DNA of 64,000 nt from Pseudomonas coleopterorum (GTDB lineage: Bacteria; Pseudomonadota; Gammaproteobacteria; Pseudomonadales; Pseudomonadaceae): the NCBI RefSeq assembly GCF_900105555.1, contig NZ_FNTZ01000001.1, positions 868,001-932,000 of the forward strand. Reading direction: 5' to 3'. Under the pieces are notes generated by a model. It ran no database searches. It was not told the origin of the DNA and saw only the letters and a list, made by a program, of their open reading frames with translations. Shown here piece after piece: positions 15,733-24,567 of this stretch (positions are counted from its first letter, which is position 1; every line of letters starts with the position of its first letter). Position numbers and translations under genes: made by a program.

Positions 15733-16230
15733 TCAGTCTTGCAGGGTTTGCACACGCACGCGAGCGGTGCCGCTGCGCAGCATGCCCAGTTTTTCTGCCG
15801 CGCCCTTGGACACATCGATCAAGCGCCCGCGCGACTGAGGACCACGGTCGTTGATCCGCACGATGACGTTGCGCTGGTTGGCCAGATTGGTCACCACCAC
15901 TCGGGTGCCGAATGGCAGCTGGCGGTGGGCCGCAGTCAGGCCGTACTGATCGAAGCGTTCGCCACTGGCCGTGCGAGCGCCATGGTGGCGCGCGCCGTAA
16001 TAGGAGGCGACCCCGTCACGGTCGTAACCACGGGGGTCGATGATGCCGTTCTGGCTGGCGCAACCGGCCAACAACGCAATCGCGCCGGCACAAACGGCAT
16101 GACGCCCAAATGAACAAGCCCCCCGTAGCAGCGGTGCAAGCCGCGTCGGCGGTATTCCCGGTCCGTCTGATTCACCGCGTCGGGGCCACACGCGGCTTGC
16201 GCCGCTGTTACAGGGGGTGCGCTGTTGCAT
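15733..16230 (-). CDS. rlpA: Short RlpA-family lipoprotein (double-psi beta-barrel)
   Basis: The C-terminal 100 residues form one DPBB domain: GVASYYGARHHGARTASGE, LTAAHRQLPFGTRVVVTN and VRINDRGPQSRGRLIDVS. The Glu, His and Asp positions match those of RlpA lytic transglycosylases, which cut naked glycan at the septum. No SPOR domain follows. ALLAGC gives a lipobox with Cys57 counted from ATG 16230. That ATG overlaps the gatB stop as TGATG. The 35 or so residues before the signal region are translated REP sequence; the only other in-frame start there is a GTG. The true start is therefore doubtful, and the REP may have displaced it. Confidence 0.75.
   Translation of the reverse strand: MQQRTPCNSGASRVWPRRGESDGPGIPPTRLAPLLRGACSFGRHAVCAGAIALLAGCASQNGIIDPRGYDRDGVASYYGARHHGARTASGERFDQYGLTAAHRQLPFGTRVVVTNLANQRNVIVRINDRGPQSRGRLIDVSKGAAEKLGMLRSGTARVRVQTLQD
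16119..16217. repeat. REP pair overlapping the rlpA start region
   Basis: Arms of about 28 bases at 16119-16147 and 16189-16217 are near-perfect inverse copies of the REP core also seen at 10.7-11.0 kb (GTAGCAGCGG..GCAAGCCGCGT). The pair sits between the gatB stop and the lipobox of rlpA. Confidence 0.85.
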
Positions 16231-17675
16231 CAACCGGCCAGCTTGCTCTTGAGTAACTCGTTGACCTGCTGCGGGTTGGCCTTGCCCTTGGACGCTTTCA
16301 TGGCCTGGCCGACGAAGAAGCCGAACATCTTGCCGCGTTTGGCCTCGTCTGCCGCACGGTACTGTTCGACCTGCTCGGCGTTGGCGGCCAACACTTCGTC
16401 CAGCACCTTCTCGATGGCACCGCTGTCGGTGACCTGTTTCAGGCCGCGCGCCTCGATGATCTGGTCGGCATCGCCTTCACCATTGGCCATGGCTTCGAAG
16501 ACCATCTTGGCGATCTTGCCGGAGATGGTGTTGTCCTTGATGCGCTGCAGCATGCCACCCAGTTGCGCGGCGCTGACCGGCGACTCCTCGATTTCCACGC
16601 CCTGCTTGTTCAGCAGGCTGCCCAGCTCGACCATGACCCAGTTGGCGGCCAGCTTGGCATCGCCGCAGCTGCCCACGACCTGCTCGAAGAAGTCAGCCTG
16701 CTCGCGGCTCGAAGCCAATACGCTGGCATCGTACGCGGACAAACCAAACTCGTTCTGGAAGCGCTCACGCTTGGCCGGCGGCAGCTCCGGCAGAGTCGCC
16801 CGGGTGGTTTCCAGGAACGAATCCTCGATCACCACCGGCAGCAGGTCCGGATCGGGGAAGTAACGGTAGTCGTTGGCTTCCTCCTTGCTGCGCATGGCCC
16901 GTGTCTCGTCCTTGTTCGGATCGTACAGGCGGGTTTGCTGAACGACCTTGCCACCGTCCTCGATCAGCTCGATCTGGCGCGCGATCTCGCTGTTGATGGC
17001 GCGTTCGATGAAGCGGAACGAGTTGACGTTCTTGATCTCGCAGCGTGTGCCGAACTCGACCTGTCCCTTGGGCCGGATCGAGACGTTGCAGTCGCAGCGC
17101 AGCGAGCCTTCGGCCATGTTGCCGTCACAGATGCCCAGGTAGCGGACCAGCGCATGGATCGCCTTGACGTAGGCCACGGCTTCCTTGGCGCTGCGCATGT
17201 CGGGCTCGGACACGATTTCCAGCAGCGGTGTACCAGCTCGGTTGAGGTCGATACCCGTGCTGCCGCTGAAGTCCTCGTGCAGGCTCTTGCCGGCGTCCTC
17301 TTCCAGGTGCGCGCGGGTCACACCGATGCGCTTGACCGTGCCGTCTTCCAGGGTAATGTCCAGGTGGCCCTTGCCGACGATCGGCAGCTCCATCTGGCTG
17401 ATCTGGTAGCCCTTGGGCAGGTCGGGGTAGAAGTAGTTCTTGCGCGCGAACACGTTGTGCTGGCCGATCTCGGCATCGATGGCCAGACCGAACATCACGG
17501 CCATGCGCACGGCTTCCTGGTTGAGCACCGGCAGCACGCCGGGCATGCCCAGGTCGACCAGGCTGGCCTGGGTGTTCGGCTCGGAGCCGAAGATGGTGGA
17601 ACTGCCGGAGAAAATCTTCGACTGGGTGGCGAGCTGGGTATGAATCTCCAGCCCGATCACGACTTCCCATTGCAT
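16230..17675 (-). CDS. gatB: Aspartyl/glutamyl-tRNA amidotransferase subunit B
   Basis: 481-residue GatB. With GatA and GatC it converts Glu-tRNA(Gln), and in many bacteria Asp-tRNA(Asn), to the amide form. The N-terminus [15 protein letters not shown] is the family signature. [19 protein letters not shown] and the kinase-fold core follow, and a helical tail ends in the YqeY-like domain ([27 protein letters not shown]), which grips the tRNA. AAGGAG lies nine bases before ATG 17675. The gene follows gatA by 11 bases, so the order gatC-gatA-gatB is one operon. Confidence 0.97.
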   Translation of the reverse strand: MQWEVVIGLEIHTQLATQSKIFSGSSTIFGSEPNTQASLVDLGMPGVLPVLNQEAVRMAVMFGLAIDAEIGQHNVFARKNYFYPDLPKGYQISQMELPIVGKGHLDITLEDGTVKRIGVTRAHLEEDAGKSLHEDFSGSTGIDLNRAGTPLLEIVSEPDMRSAKEAVAYVKAIHALVRYLGICDGNMAEGSLRCDCNVSIRPKGQVEFGTRCEIKNVNSFRFIERAINSEIARQIELIEDGGKVVQQTRLYDPNKDETRAMRSKEEANDYRYFPDPDLLPVVIEDSFLETTRATLPELPPAKRERFQNEFGLSAYDASVLASSREQADFFEQVVGSCGDAKLAANWVMVELGSLLNKQGVEIEESPVSAAQLGGMLQRIKDNTISGKIAKMVFEAMANGEGDADQIIEARGLKQVTDSGAIEKVLDEVLAANAEQVEQYRAADEAKRGKMFGFFVGQAMKASKGKANPQQVNELLKSKLAG

Positions 17676-17686
17676 GATGTTTCTCC

Positions 17687-19138
17687 TTAGAAGCCTTCAG
17701 GCGCGCGAGTGTGCCAGTCGGTGACTTGCTGGTACTGGTGCGCCACGTTGAGCAGGCGGCCTTCCTGGAAGTAAGGGGCCAGCAGTTGCACGCCGACCGG
17801 CAGGCCATCGACGAAACCGGCCGGCATCGACAGGCCGGGCAGGCCGGCCAGGTTGGCGGTGATCGTGTAGATGTCTTCCAGGTAGGCGGCCACCGGATCG
17901 GCGTTCTTGGCCCCCAGTTTCCAGGCCGGGTTTGGCGTGGTCGGGCTGAGGATCATGTCGACGTCTTCGAAGGCGGCCATGAAATCGTTCTTGATCAGGC
18001 GGCGAATCTTCTGCGCCTGCAGGTAATAGGCGTCGTAGTAGCCGGCCGACAGGGCATAGGCACCGACCATGATGCGGCGCTGCACTTCCGCCCCGAAGCC
18101 TTCGGCGCGCGAACGCTTGTACAGATCGGTCAGATCCTTGGGGTTCTCGCAGCGGTAGCCGAAGCGCACGCCATCGAAGCGCGACAGGTTAGAGGACGCT
18201 TCGGCCGGCGCGATCACGTAGTAGGCGGCGATCGCCTGCTGCATGTTCGGCAGGCTGATGTGCTTGATCACCGCGCCGAGTTTTTCCAGCGCCTGGATGC
18301 TGGCCTGCACCCGTTCGGCGATGCGCGGGTCGAGGCCGGCACCGAAGTATTCCTTTGGCACGCCGATGCGCAGACCCTGCAGGGAGTCGCCCAGGGTGGC
18401 GCTGTAGTCCGGAACCGGCTCATCGATGCTGGTGGAGTCCTGCGGATCGAAGCCCGCCATGCCTTGCAGGAGCAGGGCGCAGTCTTCGGCGTTGCGCGCC
18501 AGCACGCCGGCCTGATCGAGGCTGGAGGCGTAGGCGATCATGCCCCAGCGCGACACCCGGCCGTAGGTCGGTTTGATGCCGGTGAGATTGGTGAAGGCGG
18601 CGGGTTGGCGAATCGAGCCGCCGGTGTCGGTACCTGTGGCCACTGGCAGCAGACGCGCGGCCACGGCCGCAGCCGAACCGCCCGACGAGCCGCCGGGCAC
18701 GTGCGCCAGGTTCCAGGGGTTTTTCACCGCGCCGTAATGGCTGTTCTCGTTGGCCGAGCCCATGGCGAATTCGTCCATGTTCAGCTTGCCCAGAGTGACC
18801 GCGCCGGCCGCATTGAGCTTGGCCACCACGGTGGCATCGTAGGGCGCCTCGAAGTTGTCCAGCATCCTGGACCCGCAACTGGTGCGGATGCCCTGGGTGC
18901 AGAACAGATCCTTGTGGGCCAGCGGCACGCCCAGCAGGGCACCGCTTTCACCCTTGGCGCGGCGCGCATCGGCGGCCTGTGCCTGGGCGATGGCATGCTC
19001 GGGGGTGACGGTGATGAAGCTGTTGAGCTGCGGGTCCAGCTGGGCGATGCGCGCCAGCAGGGTGCGGGTCAACTCTTCGGCGGAAAATTTCTTGTCGGCG
19101 AGTCCGCGGGCGATCTCGGCCAGTGTCAGTTGATGCAT
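17687..19138 (-). CDS. gatA: Aspartyl/glutamyl-tRNA amidotransferase subunit A
   Basis: 483-residue amidase-signature subunit that releases ammonia from glutamine for the GatB reaction. The catalytic Ser-Ser-Lys set is visible: Lys in [10 protein letters not shown] near residue 76, and the serines in the glycine/serine run [15 protein letters not shown] and [13 protein letters not shown] (residues about 150-180). Length and ends match the family. AGGGAAAAGAG precedes ATG 19138, 17 bases after the gatC stop. Confidence 0.97.
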   Translation of the reverse strand: MHQLTLAEIARGLADKKFSAEELTRTLLARIAQLDPQLNSFITVTPEHAIAQAQAADARRAKGESGALLGVPLAHKDLFCTQGIRTSCGSRMLDNFEAPYDATVVAKLNAAGAVTLGKLNMDEFAMGSANENSHYGAVKNPWNLAHVPGGSSGGSAAAVAARLLPVATGTDTGGSIRQPAAFTNLTGIKPTYGRVSRWGMIAYASSLDQAGVLARNAEDCALLLQGMAGFDPQDSTSIDEPVPDYSATLGDSLQGLRIGVPKEYFGAGLDPRIAERVQASIQALEKLGAVIKHISLPNMQQAIAAYYVIAPAEASSNLSRFDGVRFGYRCENPKDLTDLYKRSRAEGFGAEVQRRIMVGAYALSAGYYDAYYLQAQKIRRLIKNDFMAAFEDVDMILSPTTPNPAWKLGAKNADPVAAYLEDIYTITANLAGLPGLSMPAGFVDGLPVGVQLLAPYFQEGRLLNVAHQYQQVTDWHTRAPEGF

Positions 19139-19155
19139 GGCAGGCTCTTTTCCCT

Positions 19156-19443
19156 TTACTCGATGACTTTCGGAACCAGGTACAGGCCGTTCTCGACCGC
19201 CGGCGCAATGGCCTGGTAGGCGTCGCGCTGGTTGCGTTCGGTCACCTGGTCGGCGCGCAGCCGCTGGCTCGCTTCCAGTGGGTGGGCCAGGGGTTCGATG
19301 CCGCGGGTGTCGACCGCTTGCATCTGGTCGACCAGGCCCAGAATGCTGTTCAGTGCTTCGATGGTGCGTGGCAGATCGGCGTCATTCAGGCCCAGACGAG
19401 CCAGGTGAGCGATCTTTTCCACGTCGCAGCGTTCAAGCGCCAT
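19156..19443 (-). CDS. gatC: Aspartyl/glutamyl-tRNA amidotransferase subunit C
   Basis: A 95-residue small subunit that wraps GatA and GatB and stabilises the complex. The opening [14 protein letters not shown], the [16 protein letters not shown] middle and the closing [11 protein letters not shown] are typical. GGAG stands six bases before the ATG. It is the first gene of gatCAB and divergent from mreB, with about 205 bases between them that must hold both promoters. Confidence 0.96.
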   Translation of the reverse strand: MALERCDVEKIAHLARLGLNDADLPRTIEALNSILGLVDQMQAVDTRGIEPLAHPLEASQRLRADQVTERNQRDAYQAIAPAVENGLYLVPKVIE

Positions 19444-19636
19444 GGGGGTCTCCGGTGGAAAATGAAATACGGCAGGGCCGTGGTTTTGGGGAACACAATC
19501 GCACTTCTGCGGTCATATGGCCGCGATCGAGTGCAGGCGTGCCCGGAAAAACAGCCAATTTAACATATTGGCGCCTTGCCCAAAATCCCCGCCGTTGTTA
19601 GAGTTTGCCGCACTTTTTTACCCACGCGTTGCCTAG

Positions 19637-20686
<1,050 letters not shown>

Positions 20687-20715
20687 CTTCGCGGGAAAGA
20701 TTCCTGGGGCCGTTT

Positions 20716-20742
20716 ACAGGTAGCGTCTTCGATGCTACCTGT
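20716..20742 (+). other. Hairpin in the mreB-mreC gap
   Basis: ACAGGTAGC (20716-20724) and GCTACCTGT (20734-20742) are perfect 9-base arms around GTCTTCGAT. No T-run follows, so attenuation, mRNA processing or mreB 3'-end protection are more likely than full termination. Confidence 0.45.
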
Positions 20743-20782
20743 ATGCGTCCTGTACTTTCGATCCGGGCCGGTTTGCCGTCAC

Positions 20783-20827
20783 ATGAATGACCACATGAAC
20801 ATTTGCCTGGGAGGAGCGGCTTATTAA
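20783..20827 (+). CDS. Possible 14-codon leader peptide of mreC
   Basis: An ATG at 20783 (and a second at 20795) opens a frame reading MNDHMNICLGGAAY. Its TAA (20825-20827) overlaps the proposed ATT start of mreC (20823-20825). Such an overlap is the usual geometry for translational coupling. No good ribosome-binding site was seen before 20783, so translation is unproven. Confidence 0.3.
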   Translation: MNDHMNICLGGAAY

Positions 20828-21872
20828 ACCGCTTTTCACCAAGGGCCCCTCACTGGGCGTGCGCCTGTTGGTGCTGGTCGTGCTGTCGGTCGCGCTGATG
20901 GTGGTCGACGCGCGCTTCACTCTGCTCAAGCCCGTGCGCAGCGAAATGTCGCTGGTGCTGATGCGTGCCTATTGGGTGACCGATCTGCCACAGCGTTTGT
21001 ACGAGGGCGTTGCCAGCCAGTTTGGCAGCCGCACCGAGTTGTTGGCCGAAAACGAGAAACTCAAGACCGAAGCTCTGTTGTTGCAGGGTCGCCTGCAAAA
21101 GCTGGCGGCGCTGACCGAGCAGAACGTGCGCCTGCGCGAGTTGCTCAACTCCTCGGCGCTGGTGAACGAAAAGGTCGAGGTCGCCGAGCTGATCGGCATG
21201 GACCCGAACCCGTTCACCCATCGCATCCTGATCAACAAGGGCGAACGCGACGGTGTGGTGCTCGGTCAGCCGGTGCTCGACGCACGTGGCCTGATGGGGC
21301 AGGTGGTCGAATTGATGCCCTACACCTCGCGCGTGTTGCTGCTCACCGACACCACCCACAGCATCCCGGTGCAGGTCAACCGCAACGGCCTGCGCGCCAT
21401 TGCCAGCGGCACGGGGAATCCCGAGCGCCTGGAATTGCGCCATGTAGCCGACACCGCTGACATCAAGGAAGGCGATCTGCTGGTCAGCTCGGGTCTGGGG
21501 CAGCGTTTCCCGGCCGGGTATCCGGTGGCCACGGTGAAGGAAGTCATCCACGACTCCGGCCAGCCCTTTGCCATCGTGCGCGCGGTGCCGACCGCCGCCC
21601 TGAACCGCAGCCGTTATCTGTTGCTGGTGTTCAGCGACAGCCGTTCGCCGGAGCAGCGCGCCACCGAGGCCGCGCAGGCCCAGGAAGCCGCCGATCGCCA
21701 AGGCGCGGCTCCTGAAGTCAGCGCTCCGACGACGCCGACGACGGCGCCCGCTGCCGCTGCACCCGCATCCGCCACACCCGCGCACAGCACCGCACCGGCC
21801 GCCACCCCCGCGCACACGACCCCGGCGACACCTTCGCGGTCCGCGCCGGCTACAACACGGGAGAGGCAATAA
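20823..21872 (+). CDS. mreC: Rod-shape protein MreC, with a probable ATT start
   Basis: MreC links MreB to the periplasmic wall-synthesis enzymes. After KPLFTKGPSLG comes one membrane helix (VRLLVLVVLSVALMVV), then a coiled coil (ELLAENEKLKTEALLLQGRLQKL) and the beta-barrel domain (NPFTHRILINKGERDGV). The C-terminal 60 residues are an Ala/Pro/Thr-rich tail. No ATG, GTG, CTG or TTG lies in frame between the upstream TGA (20796-20798) and GTG 20859. ATT 20823 has GGAGG eight bases upstream and gives 349 residues including the expected basic leader before the helix. The GTG alternative would lose that leader. The stop overlaps the mreD ATG by one base. Confidence 0.9.
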   Translation: MKPLFTKGPSLGVRLLVLVVLSVALMVVDARFTLLKPVRSEMSLVLMRAYWVTDLPQRLYEGVASQFGSRTELLAENEKLKTEALLLQGRLQKLAALTEQNVRLRELLNSSALVNEKVEVAELIGMDPNPFTHRILINKGERDGVVLGQPVLDARGLMGQVVELMPYTSRVLLLTDTTHSIPVQVNRNGLRAIASGTGNPERLELRHVADTADIKEGDLLVSSGLGQRFPAGYPVATVKEVIHDSGQPFAIVRAVPTAALNRSRYLLLVFSDSRSPEQRATEAAQAQEAADRQGAAPEVSAPTTPTTAPAAAAPASATPAHSTAPAATPAHTTPATPSRSAPATTRERQ

Positions 21873-22360
21873 TGGTGGGTACTCGCTCGCGCAATGGCTG
21901 GGTCATCTGGGTGACCTTCATCGTCGGCCTGTTGCTTTGTGTGTCGCCGATGCCGCAGTTCATGGAAGTATTGCGGCCGCTGTGGCTGGCCCTGCTGCTG
22001 GCCTACTGGACGCTCTCGGTACCGCACAAGGTGGGCATGACCACCGCCTGGGTCCTGGGGCTGGCGCAGGACGTGCTGTTCGGCACGCTGCTTGGGCAGA
22101 ACGCGCTCATCCTCAGCCTCATCACCTTCCTCATCCTGTCCCTGGCCCAGCGCATGCGCATCTTCCCGATGTGGCAGCAGAGCCTGGTCATTCTCGTGGT
22201 CTTCGGCCTGGCGCAGTTGGTGCAGCTGTGGCTGAGCGCCTTGACCGGCAACCGTCAACCTACCCTGGCCCTGTTGCTGCCTGCGCTGATGAGCGCTTTG
22301 CTCTGGCCGTGGGTCAGCTACCTGCTGCGCGGCTTGCGCAAGCGCCTGGGCATCAACTGA
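21872..22360 (+). CDS. mreD: Rod-shape protein MreD
   Basis: 162-residue integral membrane protein of the elongasome, with five or six hydrophobic segments and the family block GLAQDVLFGTLLGQNALI in the middle. It works with MreC and RodA/PBP2. The ATG overlaps the mreC stop codon (TAATG), so translation is coupled. Length is normal for the family. Confidence 0.93.
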   Translation: MVGTRSRNGWVIWVTFIVGLLLCVSPMPQFMEVLRPLWLALLLAYWTLSVPHKVGMTTAWVLGLAQDVLFGTLLGQNALILSLITFLILSLAQRMRIFPMWQQSLVILVVFGLAQLVQLWLSALTGNRQPTLALLLPALMSALLWPWVSYLLRGLRKRLGIN

Positions 22361-22396
22361 CGGGCCCGTGCGCGGCCCGACGCGGAGACGCCTCGC

Positions 22397-22984
22397 ATGT
22401 CTACCCTGTACCTGGCTTCCAGCTCGCCGCGACGGCGTGAACTGCTGACACAGATCGGCGTCCCGTTCACCGTGGTCAAGGCACCCATCGACGAAACCCC
22501 GCAGGCCGGTGAAGGCAGCTTTGCCTACGTACAACGCATGGCCGAAGAAAAGGCTCGCGCCGGCTGGGAGTCGCTGCCGCAGCCAGGCAGCGGTCATGTG
22601 CTGGGCGCAGATACGGCGGTCATCGCTCAAGGCCGCATTCTCGGCAAACCGCGTGACGAGGCCGATGCCTTGGCGATACTGGCGTTGTTGTCCGGCAGCA
22701 CTCACGAGGTGATCACCACCGTGGCGCTGTTCGACGGTGCGCGCATGGACACCTGCACCGCGTCGGCGCGGGTCACCTTCCGCCCTATTGACGAGGCAGA
22801 GGCCCGTGCCTATTGGGCCAGCGGCGAGCCGGCGGACAAGGCGGGCGGTTATGGCATTCAGGGTCTGGGTGCAATATTCGTAGAAAAGCTCGAAGGCAGT
22901 TATTCTGCCGTCGTCGGTCTGGGTTTGTTCGAAACCGCGGCGCTGCTGCAACGCAACGGCATCGCCTGCTGGCAAGCGTCCTGA
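22397..22984 (+). CDS. maf: Maf-family nucleoside triphosphate pyrophosphatase (YhdE type)
   Basis: 195-residue house-cleaning enzyme that hydrolyses dTTP/UTP or modified nucleotides to the monophosphate. [18 protein letters not shown] at residue 4 is the Maf signature. [16 protein letters not shown] carries the catalytic Asp, and [28 protein letters not shown] closes the active site. The sequence is the YhdE rather than the YceF form by this last block. It follows mreD by 36 bases, an arrangement conserved in many gammaproteobacteria. Confidence 0.93.
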   Translation: MSTLYLASSSPRRRELLTQIGVPFTVVKAPIDETPQAGEGSFAYVQRMAEEKARAGWESLPQPGSGHVLGADTAVIAQGRILGKPRDEADALAILALLSGSTHEVITTVALFDGARMDTCTASARVTFRPIDEAEARAYWASGEPADKAGGYGIQGLGAIFVEKLEGSYSAVVGLGLFETAALLQRNGIACWQAS

Positions 22985-23045
22985 GAAGGGCCTTGCGGGC
23001 GCGTCATCGCCACTACAATAAAGACACCAGGAACGAGACCCAGCC

Positions 23046-24503
23046 ATGAGCGAAGAGATTCTGATCAACATCACGCCGATGGAATCGCGCGTGGCCGTGG
23101 TGGAAAACGGTGTCCTGCAAGAGGTGCATGTCGAGCGCACTCAGCGTCGCGGCATCGTCGGCAATATCTACAAGGGCAAGGTCGTGCGCGTGCTGCCCGG
23201 CATGCAGGCCGCCTTCATCGACATCGGCCTGGACCGCGCCGCGTTCATCCACGCGTCGGAAATCTCCCTGCGCGAAGGCTCGAGCCTGGAAACCATCAGC
23301 GCCCTGGTCCACGAAGGACAAAGCCTGGTGGTGCAGGTCACCAAGGACCCGATCGGTTCCAAGGGCGCACGCCTGACCACCCAGCTGTCGATCCCTTCGC
23401 GCTACCTGGTGTACATGCCGCGCACCCGGCACGTCGGCATTTCCCTGAAGATCGAAGACGAGAGCGAGCGCGAACGCCTGAAGAAGGTGGTGGCCGACTG
23501 TGTCGAGAAAGAAGGTATCCAGGAAGTCGGCGGGTTCATCCTGCGCACCGCTGCCGACGGCGCCGGTGCCGAGGAAATCCTCATGGACATCCGCTATCTG
23601 CGCCGTCTGTGGGACCAGATCAACGCGCAGATCCAGACCGTTGGTGCACCGACCGAAATCTACGAAGACCTGGGCCTGGCACTGCGCACCCTGCGCGACC
23701 TGGTCAACCCGAAGATCGAGAAGATCCGCATCGACTCCCGGGAAACCTTCCAGAAGACCACCCAGTTCGTTGCCGAGCTGATGCCCGAAATCGCCGACCG
23801 CCTGGAACATTACCCCGGCGAGCGCCCGATCTTCGATCTGTACGGTGTGGAGGACGAGATCCAGCGCGCCCTGGACCGCAAGGTGCCGCTCAAGTCCGGC
23901 GGCTATCTGGTGGTGGACCCAGCCGAGGCGATGACCACCATCGACGTCAACACCGGCGCTTTCGTCGGTCACCGCAACCTCGAAGAAACCATCTTCAAGA
24001 CCAATCTGGAAGCGGCCACCGCCATTGCCCGGCAACTGCGCCTGCGCAACATCGGCGGGATCATCATCATCGACTTCATCGACATGGAAGATGAGGAGCA
24101 TCAGCGTCAGGTTCTGCGCACCCTGGAGAAGCAGCTGGAGCGCGATCACGCCAAGACCAACATCATCGGCATCACCGAGCTGGGTCTGGTGCAGATGACC
24201 CGCAAGCGCACCCGGGAAAGCCTCGAACAAGTGCTGTGCGAACCCTGCATTTGCTGCCAGGGCCGCGGCAAGCTGAAGACCCCCGAGACAGTGTGTTACG
24301 AGATTTTTCGCGAGATCCTGCGCGAGGCCCGTGCCTATCAGGCCGAAGGCTATCGTGTGCTGGCCAATCAGAAAGTGGTCGACCGTCTGCTCGACGAAGA
24401 ATCCGGCAATGTGGCCGAACTGGAAGCGTTTATCGGACGAACCATTCGCTTCCAGGTCGAGTCCATGTATTCCCAGGAACAATATGATGTGGTGCTGCTC
24501 TGA
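23046..24503 (+). CDS. rng: Ribonuclease G
   Basis: 485-residue endoribonuclease that matures the 5' end of 16S rRNA and degrades some mRNAs. An S1 RNA-binding region is at the start (GNIYKGKVVRVLPGMQAAFIDIG, residues 39-61). The catalytic DNase-I-like domain has DVNTGAF with the Mg-binding aspartate. CEPCICCQGRG near residue 400 is the zinc-link that holds the dimer. It lacks the long RNase E tail. The Maf-RNase G pair is a standard neighbour of mreBCD. Confidence 0.96.
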   Translation: MSEEILINITPMESRVAVVENGVLQEVHVERTQRRGIVGNIYKGKVVRVLPGMQAAFIDIGLDRAAFIHASEISLREGSSLETISALVHEGQSLVVQVTKDPIGSKGARLTTQLSIPSRYLVYMPRTRHVGISLKIEDESERERLKKVVADCVEKEGIQEVGGFILRTAADGAGAEEILMDIRYLRRLWDQINAQIQTVGAPTEIYEDLGLALRTLRDLVNPKIEKIRIDSRETFQKTTQFVAELMPEIADRLEHYPGERPIFDLYGVEDEIQRALDRKVPLKSGGYLVVDPAEAMTTIDVNTGAFVGHRNLEETIFKTNLEAATAIARQLRLRNIGGIIIIDFIDMEDEEHQRQVLRTLEKQLERDHAKTNIIGITELGLVQMTRKRTRESLEQVLCEPCICCQGRGKLKTPETVCYEIFREILREARAYQAEGYRVLANQKVVDRLLDEESGNVAELEAFIGRTIRFQVESMYSQEQYDVVLL

Positions 24504-24567
24504 AACGGCCAGTGGAACGATTCTCGACCTGTAGGGCTGACACGGTACATTGCCGGAGCGTGCCTGC

